A stretch of DNA of 64,000 bases from an uncultured Dokdonia sp. (lineage in GTDB: Bacteria; Bacteroidota; Bacteroidia; Flavobacteriales; Flavobacteriaceae), in assembly GCF_947492815.1 (NCBI RefSeq), contig NZ_CANLOB010000008.1:62001-126000 (forward strand), read 5' to 3'. Made by a program: the position numbers and the translations under genes. Positions 54,134 through 63,412 of this stretch are shown here, one piece after another (within the stretch, counting starts at the first letter, position 1; each line of letters starts with the position of its first letter). Under the pieces are notes generated by a model, which saw nothing but the letters and a program-made list of their open reading frames with translations, did not search any database and was not told where the DNA came from.

Positions 54134-56299
54134 ATGAAATATAACTACTTGATAATGTTTACGTTATCTTTATTCGCTTTCGCGAAAGCGTATACACAAG
54201 AAACACAACCTCAAAAGAAAAAAGACACGACGCGCGTCTCTGAACTTGATGAAGTGGTGCTTACCGCAACCCGTACAGAACGTCAATTATCATCATTACC
54301 ACTACCCGTTACATTAGTTTCTGGCAAGACGATCAAACAATCTGGGAGTTTACGAATAGACGATATTCTGGCAGAACAAACGGGATTGGTATTAGCTACC
54401 GATGAAAGTGGTTTTGAAGGCATACAAATACAAGGAATAGATTCTGATTATACGCTTGTATTAATAGATGGAGTTCCTCTTGTAGGAAGACGGGCTGGAA
54501 ATTTTGACCTAAGCAGACTTACCGTTGGGAATATCAAACAAATTGAAGTGGTTAAAGGGCCATCCAGTAGTTTGTATGGTTCTGAAGCATTGGCTGGAGT
54601 TATCAATATTATTACCAAAACACCTAAAAATGAGAAGTTAAAAGGAGAAGCTTCCTATCGTGTAGGTTCTTTTACTGAACAAGATATTAATCTTTCCTTT
54701 CATCAAAAGAAAGGGAAAATACGATATGCTATTTTTGGAAATCGTTTTTCAAGTGAAGGATATGATCTCACTCCAGAAACAGCATCTCAGACGGTAAATC
54801 CATTTGAAAACTATACGTTTAATGGACGATTTTATTATGATTTTTCAGATCGATTAAAACTCTTTGCTTCTGGGCGTTATTTTGATCAATCGCAAGATTC
54901 TGGATTTTCATTTACAGATACCAATACCAATGGAGAACAAGTAATTATTACTGCTGCTGGTGAAGCCAATGAACAAGACTGGAATGGGCATGTACAATTA
55001 GATCAAGAGTGGAATGATAACCTAACCACTTCATATGAATTTTACTATACAAATTACATCGCTGAATCCCTTGCAAGAGATACTGATACCAATGCAATTA
55101 TTACCGACACCTTTTTTGATCAACAATTAGTACGACCTGAAATACGCAGTAATTACACCTTTGAAAATGAAGGTACTCTAACAGCAGGTGTTGGATACCA
55201 ATACGAATCATTAGATCGTTCGTTTTTTGATGAGCTTGTGAGTTTTAATTCGCAATGTGTATATGCACAATATGACTTTAATCCTATTGAAAATTTGAAT
55301 ATAATCGTTGGAGGGCGCTTTGACAATCATTCTGAATACAGCAACCAATTAAGCCCTAAAGTAGCTTTACGCTATAATATTACAGATGAACTAGCCTTAA
55401 AAGGTTCTGTAGGGTATGGATTTAAAGCGCCCGATTTCAGACAACTTTATTTCAATTTCACCAACTCAACAGTAGGATACACTGTATTAGGTTACAATGC
55501 TGTACCAAATGAATTACAAACATTATTTGAACAAGGGCAATTAGCATTAGGACAAAATATATCTACTGTAGAAGGACAAGTAGCTGTGAATGAAATCATT
55601 TCCCAATTTGATAATGAACTAAAAGCTGAAAGTTCTGTCGGATATAACATAGGATTCAATTACCGCCCTTTTAATGCACTTACCCTAGATATTAATGCCT
55701 TTAGAAATAACTTTAGCGACCTTATTGACACCCAAGTAATCGCAAGAAAAACAAATGGTCAAAATGTATTTAGTTATAAAAATTTTGACCGCATTTATAC
55801 AGAAGGACTTGAGCTGAATGCTACTTATAAAATCACACAGCATATTAAAATTAGTGGGGGTTATCAGTTATTATATGCCTTCAATAGAGATATCAAAGAG
55901 CAAGTTGAAAATGGAGAACTCTTTGTAAGAGATGAAGACTTGACTTCTATTCCACTCTCTGAAGATGATCACTTTGGTTTTTTTAATAGATCAAGACATA
56001 CCGCTAATCTTAAACTCTTTTATGACATTCCAAAATGGACATCAAATATTAATGCTCGCGTCATTTATCGAAGTAGATACGGATTAGGAGATACCAATGG
56101 AAACGGAACATTTGATGCTTTTGATGATGATGCCATAGTAGTAGATGGTTTTGCTACTGTTAATATAGCTGCTAGTAAAAAACTATTTGAACACTTTGAA
56201 ATACAAGCAGGAGCCGATAATCTTTTTGATTTCCAAAATACAAACATACCTGGAATTCCAGGAACTCGAGGATACCTGAAAATTAATTACCAATTTTAA
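54134..56299 (+). CDS. TonB-dependent receptor, HmuR-like
   Basis: A 721-residue outer-membrane receptor. After the signal peptide comes a TonB box-like segment (SELDEVVLTATRTER), the plug (SGSLRIDDILAEQTGLV, VVKGPSSSLYGSEALAGVINIITK), and a 22-strand barrel ending in LKINYQF. It is directly followed by hmuY, and the pair should import haem or haem-derived iron. The palindrome (54175-54190) lies inside the signal peptide: the C-region reads LFAFAKAYTQ. Confidence 0.9.
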   Translation: MKYNYLIMFTLSLFAFAKAYTQETQPQKKKDTTRVSELDEVVLTATRTERQLSSLPLPVTLVSGKTIKQSGSLRIDDILAEQTGLVLATDESGFEGIQIQGIDSDYTLVLIDGVPLVGRRAGNFDLSRLTVGNIKQIEVVKGPSSSLYGSEALAGVINIITKTPKNEKLKGEASYRVGSFTEQDINLSFHQKKGKIRYAIFGNRFSSEGYDLTPETASQTVNPFENYTFNGRFYYDFSDRLKLFASGRYFDQSQDSGFSFTDTNTNGEQVIITAAGEANEQDWNGHVQLDQEWNDNLTTSYEFYYTNYIAESLARDTDTNAIITDTFFDQQLVRPEIRSNYTFENEGTLTAGVGYQYESLDRSFFDELVSFNSQCVYAQYDFNPIENLNIIVGGRFDNHSEYSNQLSPKVALRYNITDELALKGSVGYGFKAPDFRQLYFNFTNSTVGYTVLGYNAVPNELQTLFEQGQLALGQNISTVEGQVAVNEIISQFDNELKAESSVGYNIGFNYRPFNALTLDINAFRNNFSDLIDTQVIARKTNGQNVFSYKNFDRIYTEGLELNATYKITQHIKISGGYQLLYAFNRDIKEQVENGELFVRDEDLTSIPLSEDDHFGFFNRSRHTANLKLFYDIPKWTSNINARVIYRSRYGLGDTNGNGTFDAFDDDAIVVDGFATVNIAASKKLFEHFEIQAGADNLFDFQNTNIPGIPGTRGYLKINYQF
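54175..54190. repeat. Palindromic repeat, full copy inside a signal peptide
   Basis: Exact CGCTTTCGCGAAAGCG, encoding AFAKAY at the end of the signal peptide of the HmuR-like receptor. Confidence 0.95.
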
Positions 56300-56312
56300 T
56301 ATATATACAACA

Positions 56313-57071
56313 ATGAGAAAAGGATTTTATTTATTAGTACTAGTTAGTTTTATTATTGCTTCATGTAGTAATGATGATGACGGAGGCGAGGTAGCTTGTG
56401 CAGAAAGCACATTCTTTGAAGACAGCGATGGCGATGGTTTAGGAAATGCCAACGAATCACAAAGTGCCTGCGAAGCCCCAGAAGGTTTTGTTGCAAATTC
56501 AGATGACAATGATGATACGCAAGCATTAGCAAATCTGATTACTGCGTCTATTACAGATGTACATGCCCCACAAGAAGGAGGACAAGGACAACCCATTTCT
56601 GGTGATTTTACCAAGTTTGATCTTGATACAGGACAAATCACAACTAGCGATACAGATTGGGATATTGCTTTTAGAGCAACTACTATTATTGTAAATGGAG
56701 GTGTCTCACAAGGAACCACAGACGAGCCAGAGAGAACTGGTAATGCTGGCGCTTATATCGCTACAGGAACAATGAGTGATATTACATCTGTAGACACCAA
56801 TTTATTTGTTCAAGATGCTGCCGATATACCTGCTATTCCTTCAGGAAGTGATAATGGTTGGTATAATTATTCAGGACCTCCATTATTCTTAATTACTCCT
56901 TTACCAGGAAAGATTTTAGTATTTAGAACTACAGAAGGTCGTTATGCAAAAGTTGAAATTTTAAGTTATTATGAAGGCGCTCCTTCTAATCCTGATACAA
57001 CAGTAGATGCTAGTAGGTATTTTACATTTAATTATGTGTATCAACCTAATAATAATGTGACTGTTTTCTAA
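56313..57071 (+). CDS. HmuY-family haem-binding lipoprotein
   Basis: A 252-residue lipoprotein (lipobox IIASC). An acidic Asp-rich segment (DSDGDGLGN, DDNDDTQ) precedes the HmuY domain: FTKFDLDTGQITTSDTDWDIAFRATTIIVNGG, IPSGSDNGWYNYSG, ITPLPGKILVFRTTEGRYAKVEILSYY, RYFTFNYVYQPN. HmuY proteins bind haem and hand it to the HmuR receptor. It is 13 bases downstream of the receptor gene. Confidence 0.92.
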   Translation: MRKGFYLLVLVSFIIASCSNDDDGGEVACAESTFFEDSDGDGLGNANESQSACEAPEGFVANSDDNDDTQALANLITASITDVHAPQEGGQGQPISGDFTKFDLDTGQITTSDTDWDIAFRATTIIVNGGVSQGTTDEPERTGNAGAYIATGTMSDITSVDTNLFVQDAADIPAIPSGSDNGWYNYSGPPLFLITPLPGKILVFRTTEGRYAKVEILSYYEGAPSNPDTTVDASRYFTFNYVYQPNNNVTVF

Positions 57072-57104
57072 TACATCTTAATTATTTTATTAGCCATCAA
57101 TAAT

Positions 57105-57137
57105 AAAAGCCTCTCAAATGAGAGGCTTTTGTTTTTT
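57105..57137. terminator. Bidirectional terminator after hmuY
   Basis: A perfect 11-bp stem (57105-57115 with 57120-57130), 4-base loop, and T-rich sequence on both strands. It separates two convergent units. Confidence 0.92.
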
Positions 57138-57155
57138 TATAACAATTTAATTTTA

Positions 57156-59594
57156 TTACAACTTCACTTGCAAGGTTGTATAAAATGCTAATGGCTCTGC
57201 AGGGATAATACCTGGTCCAGGATACCCAGTGGCTCTTCTCGTAAAATACGATTCATCTAGTGCATTATTAATACCTGCTTCTAATCGCCAACGTTTATAA
57301 GTATATGCGGCAGAGATATCTAAAATACCATACGACGGAATACTTCCTTCTATACCACGTTGATTATCATTTACATCTTGAGGAGCATTTGTCGCATCTG
57401 TAAATTGTTCTGTCAGATACGTATATTGAATACTTGCCGTTAAGTTTTTATATCCAAAGTTCACACCCGTTTTAAGGTTTACATCAGGAATAAATTCTAC
57501 TTGATTCCCTTCTACCCCTATTTCTTCAGAGTTTACATATTCAGATTGTGTCAATGCTAGGTTTGCAAATAGATTTAGTTTGATGTTTTCCTTTTCTTCA
57601 AAAAACGTATTTCTCACATTCCAATCCCCAAAAAATTCTAATCCATAAATAAACGCATCACCTATATTTCCTCTTCGTCTCTTAATACTATTATCAGTAT
57701 CTGTAAACAATACTTCCCCCAGACGTTCGTCATAACGCACTCCAAATAAGCTCACATCATAAGATAGTTTATTATCAATTCGACCTCTCGCTCCAACATC
57801 AATGGTAAACCCTTCTTCATCTGTAATATTTTCATCAATCACAAATGATGGGTTTACAATACGTATGTCATTAAATGTCACCGAGCGATAGTTTTGACTT
57901 ACATTTCCATACAATTCTATTGCCTGATTTAATCTGTAGGTTATACCAGTTCCTAATAACACAAAGTCACGTTCAAAAGTTCTGTTATCTGGTACTTCTT
58001 CATTTAATAGAGGATTTCCAGCTAAGTCCAACACAATATTTCTAAAAGCGCCTTCACTTTCTGTTTTTATATATTCAAAACGAAATCCAGGAGTAACCGT
58101 AAGTCTATCTGTAATATTAAAAATATTCTCTCCAAAAACTGCTAAGTTTCTATTTGGAAAATCAAACTGAGCCTGACGTTCAAAATTTGGAAATTGATCA
58201 TCAGCAAAAGAAAAATCAGCATCTGCGGCGGCGGTACCTGGTCCTTGACGTTGATTATTATTAGCATCGTAATACTTAGATCCTATCAAAAGTACAGCAT
58301 CTTTTTTTCCTATGTTATAACGTGTCAACAAGCGTGCTTCTGCTCCCCAATTTGAAAAATCATCTACCAAAACTTCTCTTGGCTCTTCTAAATCATCTGG
58401 CTGAGAAACTCTATTTTGACGAAACCCTACAGCACTTCGCCTCGCATCTAATCCAAACAGATGCAAACTAAAATCTGTTTTCTGACTAAACTTATGATCC
58501 AAACGTAATGAATATACCTTCCAATCAATATCAAACCAATTACGATCTCTATTACTAAAATCTGGATCTTCTAAGAATTGAGCATCTGTCAATCCTCCTG
58601 CTTGTTTTGCGAGGTAATTAAATAATGTAAGCTCTCCAGTAATGGTTGTTTTATCACTTAGCTTATACCCTACACTTGCAAAATAGTTACGACTATTAAA
58701 TTGAGAATTGGGTCGGAAGCCATCTCCTTGTTTATAATTAAAATACGTATAATAACTCAACTTTCCAACGGTTCCGCTTAAGCTATTAAAAGAAGTAAGC
58801 AATCCAAACGAACCTGCAGTTTGTCTTGATACGAATTCTATTTTTTTATCTGGATTCGGTTTTTTGAACTTAAAATTTATCAATCCACCAAACTGTGTCC
58901 CATATTGTAAAGAAGCAGCACCACGCACTACTTGTATCTCACTCAAAGCTTCTGCAGGTGGGGTATAATAGCTTTCTGGATATCCTAATACATCTGCACT
59001 AATATCATAATTATTCTGACGGATATTAAAATTGGCCGAACGATTTGGATCTAATCCTCTACCCCCAATATTTAATTGCAATCCTGCATCTCCATTTTCA
59101 TAAATATTCAATCCCACCACTTGGCTATAAATTTGACGAGGTGCATTTGCAGCAAGGTTTCCTGTGATTTGATCTATTAATACTACCTCACTTTTTTTAC
59201 CTGCATAAATGGCCGTTCCTTCTACCTTCTTTAAAGAACGTAGTGCAAATATTTTTTCTTTACGCGTACTTAAAACAACTTCAGACAGAGATTCTCCTAG
59301 AGGGACTAGACTGTAATTCTTTTGAGTATTTCCCTGAATCATAAGAGGTTCTTCTATCAACTCAAAGGAAAGTCCAAAAACAGTAAGCACATACGTACCT
59401 TCTTGTACATTTTCAAACACATAGTTTCCTTGGACATCAGTTGTTGTTACTTGGTTTCCTCCCTGCAAATAGAGTTCTACGCCAGCCAATGGGGTATTCG
59501 TGTCATCAGTAATAACACCAGAAATGGTGTACTGTGCATGTGCACAAAATGATAATAGTATGAAAAATAATATGTTATAAACCTTTAATCTCAT
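57156..59594 (-). CDS. TonB-dependent receptor with carboxypeptidase-like N-domain (FecA-like)
   Basis: An 812-residue receptor with a signal peptide (CAHAQ, cleavage near residue 20). Residues 21-105 are a carboxypeptidase-regulatory-like beta-sandwich. A plug (AAEALSEIQVVRGAASLQYGTQFGGLINFKF) and a barrel follow, ending LAFYTTLQVKL. It is the last gene of the DUF4856-imelysin-HTTM operon and overlaps the HTTM gene by 20 bases. It probably imports ferric citrate or another iron complex; substrate is inferred. Confidence 0.9.
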   Translation of the reverse strand: MRLKVYNILFFILLSFCAHAQYTISGVITDDTNTPLAGVELYLQGGNQVTTTDVQGNYVFENVQEGTYVLTVFGLSFELIEEPLMIQGNTQKNYSLVPLGESLSEVVLSTRKEKIFALRSLKKVEGTAIYAGKKSEVVLIDQITGNLAANAPRQIYSQVVGLNIYENGDAGLQLNIGGRGLDPNRSANFNIRQNNYDISADVLGYPESYYTPPAEALSEIQVVRGAASLQYGTQFGGLINFKFKKPNPDKKIEFVSRQTAGSFGLLTSFNSLSGTVGKLSYYTYFNYKQGDGFRPNSQFNSRNYFASVGYKLSDKTTITGELTLFNYLAKQAGGLTDAQFLEDPDFSNRDRNWFDIDWKVYSLRLDHKFSQKTDFSLHLFGLDARRSAVGFRQNRVSQPDDLEEPREVLVDDFSNWGAEARLLTRYNIGKKDAVLLIGSKYYDANNNQRQGPGTAAADADFSFADDQFPNFERQAQFDFPNRNLAVFGENIFNITDRLTVTPGFRFEYIKTESEGAFRNIVLDLAGNPLLNEEVPDNRTFERDFVLLGTGITYRLNQAIELYGNVSQNYRSVTFNDIRIVNPSFVIDENITDEEGFTIDVGARGRIDNKLSYDVSLFGVRYDERLGEVLFTDTDNSIKRRRGNIGDAFIYGLEFFGDWNVRNTFFEEKENIKLNLFANLALTQSEYVNSEEIGVEGNQVEFIPDVNLKTGVNFGYKNLTASIQYTYLTEQFTDATNAPQDVNDNQRGIEGSIPSYGILDISAAYTYKRWRLEAGINNALDESYFTRRATGYPGPGIIPAEPLAFYTTLQVKL

Positions 59595-60993
59595 CGTTGA
59601 AGGGTTTGATCCAATTTTTGTGTGTAAATGATTCTTTTATTTCTGCCAGATTTACATCTGGGTCTATATATGTGGTACTCAATCGTCCGTTAAGCGCTAC
59701 GTATGATTCTACATACACCTCAACATTTTGATGACCTTGTGCTGTAAAATGGTCGCGAAGATAGTGCGCATATTCCAATATAAAGTCAGGTTGGAAGCTC
59801 ATTTGTTTTTCTTGCAAAGGTGTCAAGAAATCTGCATTATTTACATAGAAACGTTTGCCCGTTACTCCATCTTTGATTTTGAACTGTGCATATCCTGATT
59901 TTTCCATGAGCATCACACGCCAAGAAAAACGATACCCTTCTTCTGTCCAAAAAAGCTCTCCTGGATACAAAGCATAGCGCCAAGGGAGTAATAATTGGAT
60001 ACAAAAGAATAGGGTAACAACTCCCACAGACAATTTGTATCGTTGTACAGAAATAGGTTTCCATACGGTAGTACCTTCTAATAATTCTTTGGGGTATTTT
60101 ACCGCTTTCGCGAAAGCGTATACCACTTTCTTATGAAACGCAGCATCAAAAAATATTAATGCACTTACAATCATAATATACGGAAACATCCCAATAGGAA
60201 ATAATACTCGCGTCAATATATGGAAGATCACCACCATTAAAAAAGCAAACGTACGGGTAGGTTTCCAGAGTAATAAAAATGGTATCAACAGATCATAACC
60301 AGCGCCTATCCAGCTAAACGCATAGTGCACCCATTCTTGACCTAGTAGATCTCCAAGAAAAGGAATATCAAACTTAGAAGGCAACCATATTTTAAGTGGC
60401 ATGGCATTGACTAACCAATCACTATTTAATTTGGCGAGTCCTGCATATACATAGACAATTGCTAATACTAATTTAATGCTATCAATGGTCCAACGCGGCA
60501 CATATCCAATAGCCATTGTTGTAGAAAAAGAATCTTTTTGTTTACGCTTTCGCGAAATGGTATGCTGAGCTTGTCGAAGTAGCGTATCTAGCGAAAAATA
60601 CTGTCCTGCAGGAACAAAAATTAATAAGAAGCTAAGTATAGAAATGAAATAATAATGATTAAGATACGTGGTTTTATCCATTAATTCTATATAGGTAAAG
60701 CTTAGGAAAAAGGTGATCATTGCAAAGCGATACTTCCATCCTATTGTAATCATCACAGCACTTGCAGCACAAATACCAAATAAAAGGTAGGTCCATTCTC
60801 CCAAAGGACGCACCCAACTAAAACCGTAAAATGTGAAATGAAATTCTGGAGCGATATAAAATTTTTCAATCCATCCATAGCTCCAAAAACGGATAATACT
60901 CACAAACATCAGAATACCAAAAAACACACGAAAGACCGCTAATGGAGCGGCCTCTGTGTAGCTATTCAAATATGTTTGGAGTTTTTTGTTCAT
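59575..60993 (-). CDS. HTTM-domain membrane protein
   Basis: A 472-residue integral membrane protein. It has about seven helices in an HTTM core (related to vitamin K-dependent gamma-carboxylase) and a C-terminal soluble part from about residue 330. Bacteroidota imelysin operons often carry it. No enzymatic activity is known. Two palindrome copies are in frame: one as AFAKA (60103-60118), one as SRKR (60545-60557). Confidence 0.85.
   Translation of the reverse strand: MNKKLQTYLNSYTEAAPLAVFRVFFGILMFVSIIRFWSYGWIEKFYIAPEFHFTFYGFSWVRPLGEWTYLLFGICAASAVMITIGWKYRFAMITFFLSFTYIELMDKTTYLNHYYFISILSFLLIFVPAGQYFSLDTLLRQAQHTISRKRKQKDSFSTTMAIGYVPRWTIDSIKLVLAIVYVYAGLAKLNSDWLVNAMPLKIWLPSKFDIPFLGDLLGQEWVHYAFSWIGAGYDLLIPFLLLWKPTRTFAFLMVVIFHILTRVLFPIGMFPYIMIVSALIFFDAAFHKKVVYAFAKAVKYPKELLEGTTVWKPISVQRYKLSVGVVTLFFCIQLLLPWRYALYPGELFWTEEGYRFSWRVMLMEKSGYAQFKIKDGVTGKRFYVNNADFLTPLQEKQMSFQPDFILEYAHYLRDHFTAQGHQNVEVYVESYVALNGRLSTTYIDPDVNLAEIKESFTHKNWIKPFNDEIKGL
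60103..60118. repeat. Palindromic repeat, full copy inside the HTTM gene
   Basis: Exact CGCTTTCGCGAAAGCG read as AFAKA in a loop (VYAFAKAVKY). Confidence 0.95.
60545..60557. repeat. Palindromic repeat, partial copy inside the HTTM gene
   Basis: CGCTTTCGCGAAA, read as SRKR in a loop. Confidence 0.8.
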
Positions 60994-60999
60994 AAAGTT

Positions 61000-62115
61000 T
61001 TAATCTCCATCTGCATCAGCAAAATCAATACTGATACTCAGAGCACTTACAGTATCTACTTTTAATAAAGGTACGATACGTTGTACCTCATCATAAGCAT
61101 TTAAAAATGTGGTAGGAGGATTATTTTGTAATTCTTGTTCAAAGCTTCCTAAACCTTGTACGGCTTGTCTTGCAGTATTAAACTGGTTATCTATAATCGT
61201 ACTTAAGTCAGCACCATCTTTAATGATATTTAATTCATCAAGGTAACTGCTTAAACTTTCGCCTTGTGCGTTTCCATTATAAGCGCGACCATTAAAAAAA
61301 TCTTGTACAGCATCCAGTCCCTCTAAAAAGAATTGTTTAGATAGATTTCCTGCATACAATGCCTCTATCGTATTAGGCTCTACAGTGCCTGAAAATACAC
61401 CTCCTGGGATACCCATTTTACCTGCTCTTAAAAATCTTTCGTAATAAAAAATATAATCATTTACAAGACGATCTACAGAAGCAGTAGAAGAAGCTCCATC
61501 ATTATTTACAAAAGTATCTCTAAAACCACCTTGCCATTCGTTTAACACAGTTGTGGTAAGCGTTTGCATATCTGCTACAATATCTTGAAGGTATTGTTTA
61601 TAATCATCTCCTTGTGCTCCATTATAGATAGCTAGTATTGCTGTATCATCTGCTGCTATTCCGTGAAGAAGGTAATCTAATGTTGGAAATCCTTTAGCCG
61701 CTCTATTGGAAGATAATCCTAAGTCATAAGAACCAGAAGCGATGTTATCTTCTATGGTTGTTACACTGGCAGGAAAAATATTTATATTTAAACGAAGTCC
61801 TACAGTTTCGGCAGGTCCATTTTCAAACATAGAGACACGTTGCCACGTAGTATAAGCATCTAACCAAGCAGCTCTGATAGCTGTTAAGTCATTAGAATTT
61901 GTGACAAACGCGGTTGTTTCTGTTTGAAGTGCATTTACTTTAGATTGAAAATCTACATAACCCGGTACGATAATGTTATCTGCCCAATTTTCTAATAGCG
62001 CAGTTCTATCAAACGAAGATGGTGTTGGATCTGGTCCCCCAGTTGGGTTATCATCTTCGCTAGAACACGCATATGCAAATAAAACTAATGCAATAATTCC
62101 TAAAAATCTTTTCAT
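61000..62115 (-). CDS. Imelysin family lipoprotein
   Basis: A 371-residue lipoprotein (ALVLFAYACSSED). The two four-helix-bundle halves of imelysin are recognisable (AAWLDAYTTWQRVSMFENGPAE, GFPTLDYLLHG). The GxHxxE motif of the founding peptidases reads GFPTLD here, so the metal-binding His and Glu are absent and peptidase activity is unlikely. Imelysin-like proteins are thought to bind iron or iron carriers. It is six bases upstream of the HTTM gene. Confidence 0.9.
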   Translation of the reverse strand: MKRFLGIIALVLFAYACSSEDDNPTGGPDPTPSSFDRTALLENWADNIIVPGYVDFQSKVNALQTETTAFVTNSNDLTAIRAAWLDAYTTWQRVSMFENGPAETVGLRLNINIFPASVTTIEDNIASGSYDLGLSSNRAAKGFPTLDYLLHGIAADDTAILAIYNGAQGDDYKQYLQDIVADMQTLTTTVLNEWQGGFRDTFVNNDGASSTASVDRLVNDYIFYYERFLRAGKMGIPGGVFSGTVEPNTIEALYAGNLSKQFFLEGLDAVQDFFNGRAYNGNAQGESLSSYLDELNIIKDGADLSTIIDNQFNTARQAVQGLGSFEQELQNNPPTTFLNAYDEVQRIVPLLKVDTVSALSISIDFADADGD

Positions 62116-62136
62116 TCGTATAGTCTTTTACCACCA

Positions 62137-62160
62137 AAAGGGAGCACTTAGGCTCCCTTT
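62137..62160. other. Intercistronic hairpin
   Basis: A 9-bp stem (62137-62145 with 62152-62160) with a 6-base loop, between the DUF4856 and imelysin genes. The trailing T run on the minus strand is short, so it could be an attenuator or an RNA-stabilising element. Confidence 0.55.
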
Positions 62161-62180
62161 GACTTTGGCGATTCTCATAA

Positions 62181-63410
62181 TTAATTTATTGTTCCTGCCT
62201 GTTCTACAGTAAATGTAAAACGACTTGCAATAGTCTCAGACATTTCATCTAATGCTGCTGGTGTTAGATCCCAAAATCCATTTCCGGCAGTTAATTGATC
62301 AACAAACTCTTGAACCTCTGCTCCAGAAAAATAAGGAGCATTCGTTGCTGGATTTCTTGTAAACTGTAAGCTATAGATAAATCCAAATCCTTCAGAAAGA
62401 TCATGAAAAGCTGCTCCAAAATCATCAGCTTCAATTCCGTTTTTACCTTGTTGTAAATAGTATACAGCACGAACACCTATCACTTGAGATAATAATTCTC
62501 TTAAAATAGTAGTTTGCTCATCTCTTACATCATAATCTTTTGCTACGATTGCTGCTCTTCCTAATACAAAAGCATCAAAAATATTATCTGCTATTCCTGC
62601 AAAATCACTATCTCCTTCTACTCTACCTATATATTTATTTAAGAAACTATCATCATCACCTATTGTTGGGTTTGGGTTTGTAAGATCTGCAGATGTTCCA
62701 TAAGCATATCCGTAAGCTTCATCCCAAAAATGTTCCATTTGTGTATCAGTACCACTATCATTTCTAGGAACATCATTATCATTATCTTCTCTATTTGTTC
62801 CCGCATCTAATAATGTAGTACTTATATAGTTATTTACAATCTGATCAACCATTAAAGCTCCTATAAAACCTTTAGTAACAGCTTGATTGTATTCTAAACC
62901 TCCAGCATTCACATATCTTGTACTTCCACCATCAGCAATTTGACCTGCAACTCCTGGAGCTGCTGCTGTATTTTCTGCCGGAAACACTTCATTAATTTGT
63001 GCAGATAAAAGATCTCCAAAAAACTGTCTTATGGTCGCTGCTTCTGCTGTATTTGCAGTAAAATAATCTTCAGAACTAGCAACTGTATTTCTTAATTGTC
63101 TACTTGAAGAATTCAAATCTTCATTTCCAAATGGTGAGTTTTCATTAGCATACATATCTAGTAATGATTGCTCTGTAGCTATATCAAAATCTCTCATAGA
63201 AGAAATTAATTCTTCTCCCATAAGAATTCGTTGTGTTTGTCCAGGGAAATTTACTGTAGATTCTCCATCTCTTTCAAAAGAATAGGTAACAGGAACTTCA
63301 ATATTTATTGAATCTGGGCCTGGATCGACAATGACTCCGTCATCATCATTGCTACAAGAAGTAAAAGCTAAGGTCGTAATGGCTAGTGTGGAAAATAGGA
63401 TTTTTTTCAT
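62181..63410 (-). CDS. DUF4856 domain lipoprotein
   Basis: A 409-residue lipoprotein (LAFTSCSND). The DUF4856 domain shows VTYSFERDGESTVNFPGQTQRILMGEELI and NQAVTKGFIGALMVDQIVNNY. It is helix-rich and often found next to imelysin proteins, as here. It heads the operon DUF4856-imelysin-HTTM-receptor. Two copies of the 23-bp operator lie in its upstream region, one of them only 2 bases before the ATG. Confidence 0.9.
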   Translation of the reverse strand: MKKILFSTLAITTLAFTSCSNDDDGVIVDPGPDSINIEVPVTYSFERDGESTVNFPGQTQRILMGEELISSMRDFDIATEQSLLDMYANENSPFGNEDLNSSSRQLRNTVASSEDYFTANTAEAATIRQFFGDLLSAQINEVFPAENTAAAPGVAGQIADGGSTRYVNAGGLEYNQAVTKGFIGALMVDQIVNNYISTTLLDAGTNREDNDNDVPRNDSGTDTQMEHFWDEAYGYAYGTSADLTNPNPTIGDDDSFLNKYIGRVEGDSDFAGIADNIFDAFVLGRAAIVAKDYDVRDEQTTILRELLSQVIGVRAVYYLQQGKNGIEADDFGAAFHDLSEGFGFIYSLQFTRNPATNAPYFSGAEVQEFVDQLTAGNGFWDLTPAALDEMSETIASRFTFTVEQAGTIN

Positions 63411-63412
63411 TT

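Noticed and set aside
2408..60557. Palindromes as a CRISPR array
   Set aside because: Copies are kilobases apart with no regular spacing, and no cas genes are present.
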